DNA of 64,000 nt, from contig JBLHWY010000002.1 of assembly GCA_047629195.1 (NCBI GenBank), positions 1-64,000 of the forward strand, in the 5' to 3' direction. The first letter of the stretch is position 1. Every line of letters begins with the position of its first letter. Both the position numbers and the translations under genes were made by a program. Source of the DNA: UBA4582 sp047629195. Lineage in GTDB: Bacteria > Pseudomonadota > Gammaproteobacteria > Pseudomonadales > Azotimanducaceae. The notes under the pieces were generated by a model, which was not told the DNA's origin, ran no database searches, and saw only the letters and a program-made list of their open reading frames with translations. Below, piece after piece: positions 16,597 through 24,454 of this stretch.

Positions 16597-18180
16597 ATGA
16601 CGCTGATCGATATGAAACTTCCCTGCAAGGTCCTTGCAAATCAACTAGACTCCGATTCGAAACTTAGGTTTTGGGATACGCGCGCAGTACATGTCACTAT
16701 TTCTGGTGCTGGCGCATCCCGTTCGCTAAGAACGACAGAGCGAGTCTTGGCAAAAAGTGGCTTGCTGCCAGAGATTGTGGGGCTGGAATTGCTATTAGAC
16801 GAGGGGGGTAAATCTCCTCGAATGTTAGTTGTCTCTAGCATGGAAGAGGTTGCGAGACGCAAGAGGGATTTATCCCTAATTGTACAGATGCATTTTCATC
16901 CGCTGGTCGGGTGTGTACTTTTCGCAAACGATGGAAGGTCTGGGAGGCGATGGCTTTATTTACCTGTGCCAATTAGGACTGATGATTTAAAAAATGCGCT
17001 TTGCGTGTTGGCAGGGGGCAGAGACGCTTTAATTTGGTCTCATGGCATGGCAACGAAATATTTCCGCGAATTAGCGCAAGCTGAAAAAGCTCATGAGATT
17101 TTTTGTGACAGTGGCAATAGGATTAAACTTGGCGTTGTGGCCTACTATCCACTGATGAACGAAGAGAATGAAAAGTTAGAACAAACAAGAAAAGAACAAA
17201 CAAGAAAAGAACCGAAACCGAACGATAAATTGAGAACTATAGACAATAGTAACGAGGAGCAAGTCGTGACCGATTCAAGCCCAGGGCTTTCACATTTAGA
17301 CCGATTAGAAGCCGAGAGTATGCACATTATGCGCGAGGTGATGGCGCAGGCTGAAAACCCCGTCATGCTCTATTCGGTTGGTAAAGATTCTTCTGTAATG
17401 CTGCATTTAGCCAAAAAAGCTTTCTACCCCAGCCCACCCCCGTTTCCTCTTATGCACGTTGATACGCGTTGGAAATTTCAGGAAATGTATAGCTTTAGGG
17501 ACAAGGCGGTAGCAGAGTGTGGCATGGATTTAATTGTTCATATCAACCCTGAGGGTGTCGCAAAGAACATCAATCCGTTTGACCATGGTAGTTCATTACA
17601 CACTGACGTGATGAAGACCCAGGGCTTAAAGCAAGCGCTAGACAAGTATGAGTTTGATGTCGCTTTTGGTGGTGCGCGCCGAGATGAAGAAAAAAGTCGG
17701 GCTAAGGAGCGCGTGTTTTCTTTCAGAACAAAAACTCATCGATGGGACCCAAAAAACCAGAGACCGGAGTTGTGGAACCTTTACAACGGTTACAAAACCA
17801 AAGGCGATAGTATTCGCGTGTTCCCGTTATCAAACTGGACTGAATTGGATATCTGGCAATACATCTATCGGGAGAATATTGAGATCGTACCTTTGTATTA
17901 CGCAGCCGAGCGACCCATTTTAGAGCGAGATGGCATGTTGATAATGGTCGATGACGACCGCATGAAGCTGCATCCCGATGAGAAAATTAAAATCAGGCAG
18001 GTTCGGTTCAGAACCTTGGGCTGCTACCCGTTAACGGGAGCGGTTGAATCGGATGCAGACGATCTGTCATCCATTGTACTGGAGCTCTTGCAGAGCAGGA
18101 CAAGCGAGCGTCAGGGCAGGGCAATTGATGCCGATTCGTCCGGTTCTATGGAGAAGAAAAAACAAGAGGGATACTTCTAA
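16597..18180 (+). CDS. cysD: Sulfate adenylyltransferase small subunit CysD with an extra N-terminal domain
   Basis: 527 residues in one open frame; CysD is normally about 300. Residues 224-527 are a complete CysD: HLDRLEAESMHIMREV, the ATP-PP loop YSVGKDSSVMLHL, and the usual RTLGCYPLTGAV end. With CysN it makes adenosine phosphosulfate from sulfate and ATP. Residues 1 to about 190 have a receiver-like strand pattern (VVSS, GCVLFAND, LYLPVPI, then a helix) but no phospho-acceptor Asp where expected, followed by a charged linker with two EQTRK repeats. An internal GTG at 17266, preceded by GAGGAG at 6 bases, could start a normal CysD of 304 residues. So either a fusion protein, two products, or an in-frame merger of two genes is possible. 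The stop overlaps the next start (TAATG). Confidence 0.85.
   Translation: MTLIDMKLPCKVLANQLDSDSKLRFWDTRAVHVTISGAGASRSLRTTERVLAKSGLLPEIVGLELLLDEGGKSPRMLVVSSMEEVARRKRDLSLIVQMHFHPLVGCVLFANDGRSGRRWLYLPVPIRTDDLKNALCVLAGGRDALIWSHGMATKYFRELAQAEKAHEIFCDSGNRIKLGVVAYYPLMNEENEKLEQTRKEQTRKEPKPNDKLRTIDNSNEEQVVTDSSPGLSHLDRLEAESMHIMREVMAQAENPVMLYSVGKDSSVMLHLAKKAFYPSPPPFPLMHVDTRWKFQEMYSFRDKAVAECGMDLIVHINPEGVAKNINPFDHGSSLHTDVMKTQGLKQALDKYEFDVAFGGARRDEEKSRAKERVFSFRTKTHRWDPKNQRPELWNLYNGYKTKGDSIRVFPLSNWTELDIWQYIYRENIEIVPLYYAAERPILERDGMLIMVDDDRMKLHPDEKIKIRQVRFRTLGCYPLTGAVESDADDLSSIVLELLQSRTSERQGRAIDADSSGSMEKKKQEGYF
17179..17208 (+). repeat. 15-bp tandem duplication in the cysD linker
   Basis: GAACAAACAAGAAAA occurs twice head to tail, encoding EQTRKEQTRK in the linker between the extra N-terminal domain and CysD. 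The unit is a multiple of three and keeps the frame, so it looks like a slippage duplication tolerated in a disordered linker. Confidence 0.85.
17254..17268 (+). promoter_or_regulatory. Internal ribosome-binding site and GTG start for a normal-length CysD
   Basis: GAGGAG (17254-17259), a 6-base spacer and GTG (17266) lie in frame exactly where CysD homology begins. By contrast the upstream ATGs at 16597 and 16612 have no recognisable Shine-Dalgarno sequence. This favours CysD being made on its own from this site, perhaps besides the long form. Confidence 0.6.
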
Positions 18181-20105
18181 TGGCTGGTTCAAAGTTAACA
18201 AAAACGGTGGCAAAGGTGGCCTCTCAACAGCAAGCGGCGAGCTCAATTCAAGAGAAAGTAGACGCGTATATTGAGACGCAAAGTGGTCTTGATCTCCTGC
18301 GATTTATCACTTGTGGTAGCGTCGATGATGGTAAAAGCACGCTGATCGGGCGGATGCTGTATGAAGCACAAATGATATTTGAAGATCAAATTACGTCGCT
18401 TCGAAGCGACTCGAAGAAGATGGGTACTCAGGGCGGAGAAATAGATTTTGCGCTACTGGTTGATGGGCTGGCGGCAGAGCGCGAGCAGGGAATTACGATT
18501 GATGTCGCCTATCGTTTTTTTAACACCGACCACCGTAAGTTTATTGTCGCTGACACCCCAGGGCATGAACAGTACACACGTAATATGGTGACAGGTGCGT
18601 CTACTGCAGACGTTGCCGTGATTTTGCTCGACGCAACTCAAGGGGTACTTACCCAGACCAGAAGACATTCCTTCATAGCCTCGTTACTCGGTATTAAGCA
18701 TGTTGTGCTCGCGGTCAATAAAATGGACCTCGCAAACTTTGATCAAAAAACCTACGAGGATATCGTTGCAGAATATCAAGAATTTTCGAAAGAGTTGAAT
18801 TTTCAATCTATCACTTCAATCCCCATGTCTGCGCTTGAAGGGGATAACGTTATACAACGATCCAGTCGAACCACTTGGTACACTGGGCCAACCTTGCTCA
18901 GCTTCCTCGAGACCGTTGAAGTAGGTCGTTCCCAACTAGACCATCCGTTCAGATTTCCAGTTCAATGGGTTAATAGGCCTAGCCACGAATTTCGGGGCTA
19001 CGCAGGAACAGTTGTCGCAGGACGAATTGAAAAAGGGCAAGCGGTGAGAGTGCTGCCATCAGGCGAACTTGCCAATGTCGATGAAATTATTCTTTATAAG
19101 GATAAGCTTGATACGGCTTTAGCGGATCAGGCGGTCACAATTACTCTTGATCGTGAAGTGGACATCTCAAGAGGTGATGTCATTGTTGCGGCGAATGAAC
19201 CTTGTGAAATCTCAGATCAATTTGAAGTATCTCTGGTTTGGATGGATCAAGAAGAAGGTTTCATCGGTCGGAACTATTGGATGATTCTTGGCACTACTCG
19301 CGTCAATGCAACGATCAGTGACATTAAATTTAAATACAATATCAACACATTTGAACACATCTCAAGTCAGTCTCTGGCGCTCAATGAGATTAGTGAAGTG
19401 ACACTCAGCCTTGATAAGGATGTTCCCTACGAAGCTTATCAGGCATGCAAAGCGATGGGCGCGTTTGTCTTGATTGATCGATATTCCCATGCAACCGTCG
19501 GTGCGGGCATGATCAATTTTGCCCTTCGAAGAGCGCAGAATGTACACCGACAAGCACTAGAAATTGACAAGAGAACTCGAGCAAAGCTGAATGGCCATCC
19601 AGGGCGCGCGCTGTGGTTCACCGGTCTAAGCGGTTCTGGCAAGTCCACTATTGCGAATGCGTTAGAGCAAGCGCTGCATGCTAAGGGTATTCATACGTAT
19701 ATCCTTGATGGAGATAATGTGCGGCACGGCTTGAACCGAGATTTGGGTTTTACAGATGCCGATCGTATAGAGAATGTTCGTCGGGTAGCGGAAGTCACCA
19801 AGCTGATGGTTGATGCTGGGCTGGTAGTCATTACCTCCTTTATCTCCCCTTTCCGCTCTGAACGGGAAATGGCTAAGGGATTGTTTGAGAGCGGTGAATT
19901 TGTAGAAATATATACAAATGTCACGCTGGATCAAGCGGAAGAGCGTGATCCTAAAGGACTATACAAAAAAGCAAGAAGGGGTGAGCTACCAAACTTTACA
20001 GGTATTGATAGTGCTTACGAGGCGCCTGATCAAGCTGAGATTGAGTTGAAAACGGGTGAACTATCAGTTGAAGATTGCGTAGAACGCATCTTGAAATACC
20101 TTTAA
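18180..20105 (+). CDS. cysNC: Bifunctional sulfate adenylyltransferase large subunit/adenylylsulfate kinase (CysN-CysC fusion)
   Basis: 641 residues. Residues about 35-440 are the CysN GTPase: G1 GSVDDGKST (46-54), G3 DTPGHEQYT, G4 NKMD, then two beta-barrel domains. Residues about 465-641 are APS kinase with P-loop GLSGSGKST and DGDNVRHGLN. GTP hydrolysis drives APS formation with CysD, and the kinase domain makes PAPS, the universal sulfate donor. The ATG overlaps the cysD stop by one base. No sulfite-reduction genes follow; the placement beside an exopolysaccharide locus suggests PAPS for sulfating the polysaccharide or a glycolipid, although no sulfotransferase is visible in the window. 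Confidence 0.95.
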   Translation: MAGSKLTKTVAKVASQQQAASSIQEKVDAYIETQSGLDLLRFITCGSVDDGKSTLIGRMLYEAQMIFEDQITSLRSDSKKMGTQGGEIDFALLVDGLAAEREQGITIDVAYRFFNTDHRKFIVADTPGHEQYTRNMVTGASTADVAVILLDATQGVLTQTRRHSFIASLLGIKHVVLAVNKMDLANFDQKTYEDIVAEYQEFSKELNFQSITSIPMSALEGDNVIQRSSRTTWYTGPTLLSFLETVEVGRSQLDHPFRFPVQWVNRPSHEFRGYAGTVVAGRIEKGQAVRVLPSGELANVDEIILYKDKLDTALADQAVTITLDREVDISRGDVIVAANEPCEISDQFEVSLVWMDQEEGFIGRNYWMILGTTRVNATISDIKFKYNINTFEHISSQSLALNEISEVTLSLDKDVPYEAYQACKAMGAFVLIDRYSHATVGAGMINFALRRAQNVHRQALEIDKRTRAKLNGHPGRALWFTGLSGSGKSTIANALEQALHAKGIHTYILDGDNVRHGLNRDLGFTDADRIENVRRVAEVTKLMVDAGLVVITSFISPFRSEREMAKGLFESGEFVEIYTNVTLDQAEERDPKGLYKKARRGELPNFTGIDSAYEAPDQAEIELKTGELSVEDCVERILKYL

Positions 20106-20128
20106 TGGGAGCGCCAGGGGATCAAGCT

Positions 20129-20404
20129 ATGAATGTAAAAAAAGATGAGCCCTACAAGGAAAGTCACCTTAGAAGCTTGCTGAAAGCGACTTCCTGGCGT
20201 GTTCTTGCAACGTTAACCACGACGATTATCGCCTATCTTATTACGGGCGAAGTTGAAACGGCGTTGACCATCGGAAGTATTGAGTTCGTGTTCAAATTTA
20301 TGATTTACTATTTTCACGAAAGAGCCTGGCAGTTGGTTCCTCGTGGAGGAATACGAAGGCTAGTTGTTAGATTTTTTCCAGCGTTAAAAAACTGGGGTAC
20401 CTAG
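20129..20404 (+). CDS. Small DUF2061 membrane protein
   Basis: 91 residues with two hydrophobic segments (ATLTTTIIAYLITG; IGSIEFVFKFMIYYF) and the typical SWRVLATLTTT start of the DUF2061 domain. The ATG at 20129 is chosen for its AGGGGA about 8 bases upstream; an alternative ATG at 20105 overlaps the cysNC stop. DUF2061 proteins are often encoded beside cysNC, and a link to sulfate handling is assumed but unproven. It lies between cysNC and prsT with 1-23 base gaps, so all are probably one operon. Confidence 0.85.
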   Translation: MNVKKDEPYKESHLRSLLKATSWRVLATLTTTIIAYLITGEVETALTIGSIEFVFKFMIYYFHERAWQLVPRGGIRRLVVRFFPALKNWGT

Positions 20405-20405
20405 G

Positions 20406-23021
20406 ATGATTCGTCAACACAACTTCTGGCGATTTGGGCTGTTTGCTGTTGTGCTGGTTTTGATTACGGCATGTGGCGGGGAATCAGAACAAGAAAAAAT
20501 TGACATAGAACCTTTTTTGACAAATTCCAAGAGTTTTCTGAATAGCGGCCAGTTTCAAGCAGCGATCATTGAGTCGCGCAATGCAATCCAATCTGCGCCA
20601 GATGATTCACGGGGACATACCTCTCTGGCCAAAATCTTTATCGAAATTGGTCAACCTAAGCAAGCAACAATAGTGCTAGAAAGCATCGAAGGAACTTCTT
20701 CCGATTTCTATCTCACCGCGGCGAAAGCCTACCTTCGCTCTGGAAAATTGCGCTCTGCAAGTGACATATTGACAGGTAATGCAGTAGCTCTCAGTTCAAT
20801 GCAAACAGAATTTGATCTTCTTAAAGGCGAGCTCGAGTATGCTCGGGGTAGACTCGAAGAGGCAGAGGCACAGTTTGAAGTAGTACTCGCCCGGGATAGC
20901 AAAAATGTCGATGCCTCGATTAGTATCGCTAGAATTGATGCTGCTCAACGAGAATTTGATGAAGCGGAGGCAAAACTTGATGCTGTATTGGTCCTGGAAC
21001 CTGAAAACCCTACTGCACTTCTGTTTGCAAGCTCACTGCAATCTCGTAAAGGTAAGTTGATTGACGCTGAAGATCTGCTTATGGAGGCGATTTCTGCAAC
21101 TCCCAACACGGACATTATCACGCCGATACGGTTTTCGATATTGACCGCACTGCGCGACATTCTGACTCAGCAGGGTAAAACCAGTGAGGCGCTGATCTAT
21201 TCGCAAATCTTGGCTGAATCTACGCCGGGGGTCAGGGAGGTGAATGAACAGCTTCAGCAAGCAATGGAGGCGTTGGAGCAAAGTGACTTCGAGGGCGCTA
21301 AAACAGTATTGGGTGATATTCAGACCAAGGTTCCTGGGTCTGAAAGAGCTGGTACGATGTTGGGTGTCGTCGAATTCTTGCAAGGCAACAATGTAGCGGC
21401 AGTAAAGCACTTCGAGCAGTTTGTTGATCCTGAAACAGCGTCTTCAACTGCCTTGCAGATGTTTGCCTTGGCTGAACTTAACTTGAACCAGCCCCAGAAA
21501 GTGCTGGATCAATTGAGTAAGGACATTGATAACAGCGCTGACGCGAAACTCGTCGCGCTTTACGGGATCGCCTCTGTCAGTGCAAACGAACCGGTTCAAG
21601 GTGAATTGTATCTAAAGAAAGCCGTCAAGCTAGACCCAGAAAATGGCCGTGTCAGGTTGGTGTTAGTTCGTTTATACAACGGTCAGCTGAGGTTTGATGA
21701 AGCCCTCGAGCAAGCCACGGCGGCTTTTAAAAGCCAGCCTGAAGGCGCACTAATTCAAGCTGCCTATGTTGAGCAACTGATGCGGGTGGATCAGCTTTCC
21801 AAAGCAACAGGGGTCATAAAAGGTATTGAGTCAAGTTATCCGAACTTGCAGGACACACAATTATTGGTAGGGCGTTTTCATCTAAGCCAAAGAGCCATGG
21901 ATCAAGCGATGAGCGCGTTCGAGAAAGTGCTTTCACTAGGAGAGTCACAGGCGGCAAGACATCAGATTGCACGAATTCAGCTATCGGAGCAGGACTTTGG
22001 TAAAGCTGAAGCGAGCTATCGAAAGATTATTGAACTCAATGCTGAAGATGATGTCGCGTACAAAGGTCTAATCACCGTCTATGAGCTTAAGAACAATATC
22101 GAGCAAGGTATCAAAGAGCTAATTCGTATTTCAGAATCGAACAACGCTGTGATGCCCAAACTGGTACTCGTTGAATTTTACGGTCGAAATGGCGATTTCG
22201 ATGATGCATTTAAGTTAATTGGAGATATCGAGAAACCTCTTCCGACGGCAGGTGCGCAGCTTCTGCAGACGCTCTATATTGCGAAGGCCGAGCAGGCGCT
22301 AAATAGCAGAAGCTTTGCTGAGAGTCGTCAAACGATTTTAGAGGGACTCACGGCCTCTTCAAAGAGCCCAAAGCTGTTGGCGCTTCTTGTAGGCGTTGAG
22401 TTGGGTGCTGAGAATATAATAGAAGCCGAAAAGGTCTATGCCCAATTAATTGAAATTCTTCCTAATGCGCCAATCCTTGCGATTTTAGCAGGTGATATTG
22501 CTGTCGCGAATGGCAGTCTGGCCGAGGCTGTAGGGCACTACAAGCAAGCTTGGGATAGAGCGCCTTCCGATCAGGTTGCGATTAAGTATTTTGCGGCTTT
22601 GAGCCGGCAGACGCCTCCGAATAATCAGGAAATGATACGGTTTTTGAACGACTGGGAAGTTAAGTCACCCGCCAGTATGTTGGCGAAGTTGAGTAAGGCC
22701 GGACACTATTTGCAAACAGGCGATACGATGCAAGCTCGTCTTGGGTACGAATCGTTATTGAAGAATAATGACAACATTGCGCTAGCGCATAACAATCTTG
22801 CTTGGATATACGGTGAGAAGGAGCTCGTAAAGGCTGTTGCTGCGGGTAAAAGAGGTTATGAGTTGGCACCCCAGAATGGCGAAATCATTGACACATATGC
22901 GTGGTTTCTCTACAAAAGCGGCGACTTAGGTACTGCTAAGGAGTTGTTGACGAAAGCTGTCGAATTGTCACCAGGCAATGAGGAGATACGGCAACATTTC
23001 GATGAGGTCTCGCAAAAATAG
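20406..23021 (+). CDS. prsT: PEP-CTERM-system TPR-repeat lipoprotein PrsT
   Basis: 871 residues. The signal peptide ends in the lipobox LITAC, so the mature protein is lipid-anchored, presumably facing the periplasm. Almost all the rest is tandem TPR repeats (GQFQAAIIESRNAI; GRLEEAEAQFEVVL; and later units), about 20 or more helical hairpins. Length and architecture match PrsT of exosortase A loci, which is thought to scaffold exopolysaccharide or PEP-CTERM assembly. It ends the sulfate-activation operon, one base after the DUF2061 stop, tying sulfation to the exosortase system in this genome. Confidence 0.9.
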   Translation: MIRQHNFWRFGLFAVVLVLITACGGESEQEKIDIEPFLTNSKSFLNSGQFQAAIIESRNAIQSAPDDSRGHTSLAKIFIEIGQPKQATIVLESIEGTSSDFYLTAAKAYLRSGKLRSASDILTGNAVALSSMQTEFDLLKGELEYARGRLEEAEAQFEVVLARDSKNVDASISIARIDAAQREFDEAEAKLDAVLVLEPENPTALLFASSLQSRKGKLIDAEDLLMEAISATPNTDIITPIRFSILTALRDILTQQGKTSEALIYSQILAESTPGVREVNEQLQQAMEALEQSDFEGAKTVLGDIQTKVPGSERAGTMLGVVEFLQGNNVAAVKHFEQFVDPETASSTALQMFALAELNLNQPQKVLDQLSKDIDNSADAKLVALYGIASVSANEPVQGELYLKKAVKLDPENGRVRLVLVRLYNGQLRFDEALEQATAAFKSQPEGALIQAAYVEQLMRVDQLSKATGVIKGIESSYPNLQDTQLLVGRFHLSQRAMDQAMSAFEKVLSLGESQAARHQIARIQLSEQDFGKAEASYRKIIELNAEDDVAYKGLITVYELKNNIEQGIKELIRISESNNAVMPKLVLVEFYGRNGDFDDAFKLIGDIEKPLPTAGAQLLQTLYIAKAEQALNSRSFAESRQTILEGLTASSKSPKLLALLVGVELGAENIIEAEKVYAQLIEILPNAPILAILAGDIAVANGSLAEAVGHYKQAWDRAPSDQVAIKYFAALSRQTPPNNQEMIRFLNDWEVKSPASMLAKLSKAGHYLQTGDTMQARLGYESLLKNNDNIALAHNNLAWIYGEKELVKAVAAGKRGYELAPQNGEIIDTYAWFLYKSGDLGTAKELLTKAVELSPGNEEIRQHFDEVSQK

Positions 23022-23050
23022 AAACCTTGTTAGTTGCGTACTTGGATTGG

Positions 23051-24136
23051 ATGTCGTTTTTTTTGACTTTTTATCTTACGAATTCTTCAAAGTGTGAATT
23101 GGTTCAAATTACTGACGCAAGCACTCGGACTATACTCTTATCCAATGTTATAGAGCTAAAAGGGAATAAGGGGCACATATTGACTTCGATGTTAAATCTA
23201 AACGCAATATCCAAGGCTGAGGCGCACAGGCCTGATGTGTTGCAGTTTCCCATTCACGGTCTAGTTGATAGCGATATTGCAAAAATTGGCAACCGTCACT
23301 ATCTCGAAAGCGAGGGCCGAAAGTCTCAATTAAGTACTCTTTACAATAAAATTAGTCGCTTTGATTTTACTAATGAGAACTGGGATGCTGGCAGTACAGC
23401 AATGCTATATAAGCATTACTTATCGTAGACTGAAGTTGCTGATCGTGAGCATCTCTATTTGAAAGTTTTAGACGATGTCATCAGAGGTGTAACTTCCTCA
23501 GCCAGTTTAATGCCTTTTATCATTTTCGAGTCCCACATGAAGTTGTCCTCAAGGGCGGTTGGCGACTTTCTAGCAAATCGTAATTGTAATTTTGATGATG
23601 AATTTGAAGGAGTGCATCAGATAATTGGTGTGCTCGCGAACGTTCACACGGTTAATAAAGGGGCTGTTCTTGCTGGACTTGTTGGTGTCGGTGACCGACG
23701 AATTAACGCGGTCGCTCGTGCTGCTAGACATTTGTTGACTTCTGATGACGTTCGCAGTTTTTCGAGATTCCATATTGACAAGGTGCGTTCTTCTTCCGTT
23801 GAATTTTGCTTAGACTGGTTAATTGAACTCAAGTACGGACGGGACAAGGCTGCAGTTTCTAATCTTGGATGTGCGTTGATGCTAATGGTCTTTTATGATG
23901 ATCAGGGGTTAGTCGAGGATCTGTCAGAAATAAACTATATCGGTTTTAAGAACACCAAGGTCCTTCAGACCAAAACGTTTGAAAGCTACTTTTGCGAAAT
24001 ATTACCGATTCTTAAGTACTTGAAAAAGTGCGAAGGTTTTGAAACTGTAATCGAGATGGTGATATGTTCGTGGATAGATCACGAAAATAGAGCGAAAGAA
24101 TTTCGGGCCCAGACTAAAGCAGAGCTGTATGCGTAA
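23051..24136 (+). pseudogene. Paralogue of the 24455-25555 gene interrupted by an in-frame TAG
   Basis: One reading frame runs from about 23027 (TTG) or 23051 (ATG, MSFFLTFYL) to 24136, broken only by TAG at 23426-23428. After the stop the frame continues without another interruption as TEVADREHLYLKVLDDVI and on. That part aligns with the intact neighbour: SLMPFIIFE with ALIPLIRFE, RAVGDFLANRNCNF with RAVQAYLHNRRVSF, VGVGDRRI with VCFGDRRI, VEFCLDWLIEL with IEFCLTWLVDL. Homology starts around the stop, so the TAG lies inside what was one protein of about 360 residues; a single CAG-to-TAG change would explain it. It follows prsT by about 30 bases. Readthrough, or a second product from the TTG at 23459, cannot be excluded. 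Function unknown. Confidence 0.7.
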
Positions 24137-24200
24137 GTCATGCATTTTAGTTAGACAGCAAAGTTAAGCGCCTACTTTAAGTCAGAGTCACGTTTCTATG

Positions 24201-24222
24201 CAGCCATTCTCCAAGATGGCTG
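24201..24222 (+). terminator. Candidate terminator hairpin after the interrupted paralogue
   Basis: CAGCCAT and ATGGCTG form a 7-bp stem with an 8-base loop, 65 bases after the stop, followed by TCTTCGTTT, a weak T-rich tract. The stem is convincing, but the U tract is poor, so termination is only likely. Confidence 0.45.
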
Positions 24223-24385
24223 TCTTCGTTTACGTCAAATCCTGGTGGTTAGTGTCTGTCACATCAAAAAAGTCGCATTGGTAAACTTGGGAGATTTCTA
24301 TATTATAAGATTTAGATATCTCGTAGGTTTTTGACGAAAAGGATCGCTGTGTCTTGGCAAGCAGTCTTTGCTCTTTAGAGCTTGG

Positions 24386-24420
24386 GACCTAGGACCTAGA
24401 ACCTAGGACCTAGAACCTAG
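24386..24420. repeat. Five tandem copies of the heptamer RACCTAG
   Basis: GACCTAG, GACCTAG, AACCTAG, GACCTAG and AACCTAG follow one another without spacers, 35 bases just downstream of the stop of the minus-strand gene ending at 24455. CCTAGG junctions are palindromic, so the array can fold back. It has no spacers and is not a CRISPR array; a slippage-prone microsatellite is the simplest reading. Confidence 0.9.
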
Positions 24421-24454
24421 AACAGAACCTGCAACTAGAGACTTGTTATAGCTG

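Larger units (their letters stand above)
24137..24454. other. Convergent intergenic region with hairpin and heptamer repeats
   Basis: 318 bases between the two convergent paralogues. It contains a hairpin at 24201-24222 and a tandem heptamer array at 24386-24420 (both listed separately). Nothing else coding or RNA-like is visible; ORFs here are short. Confidence 0.6.

Noticed and set aside
24386..24420. Possible CRISPR array
   Set aside because: The heptamer units are adjacent with no spacers, and no cas gene is nearby; it is a microsatellite.
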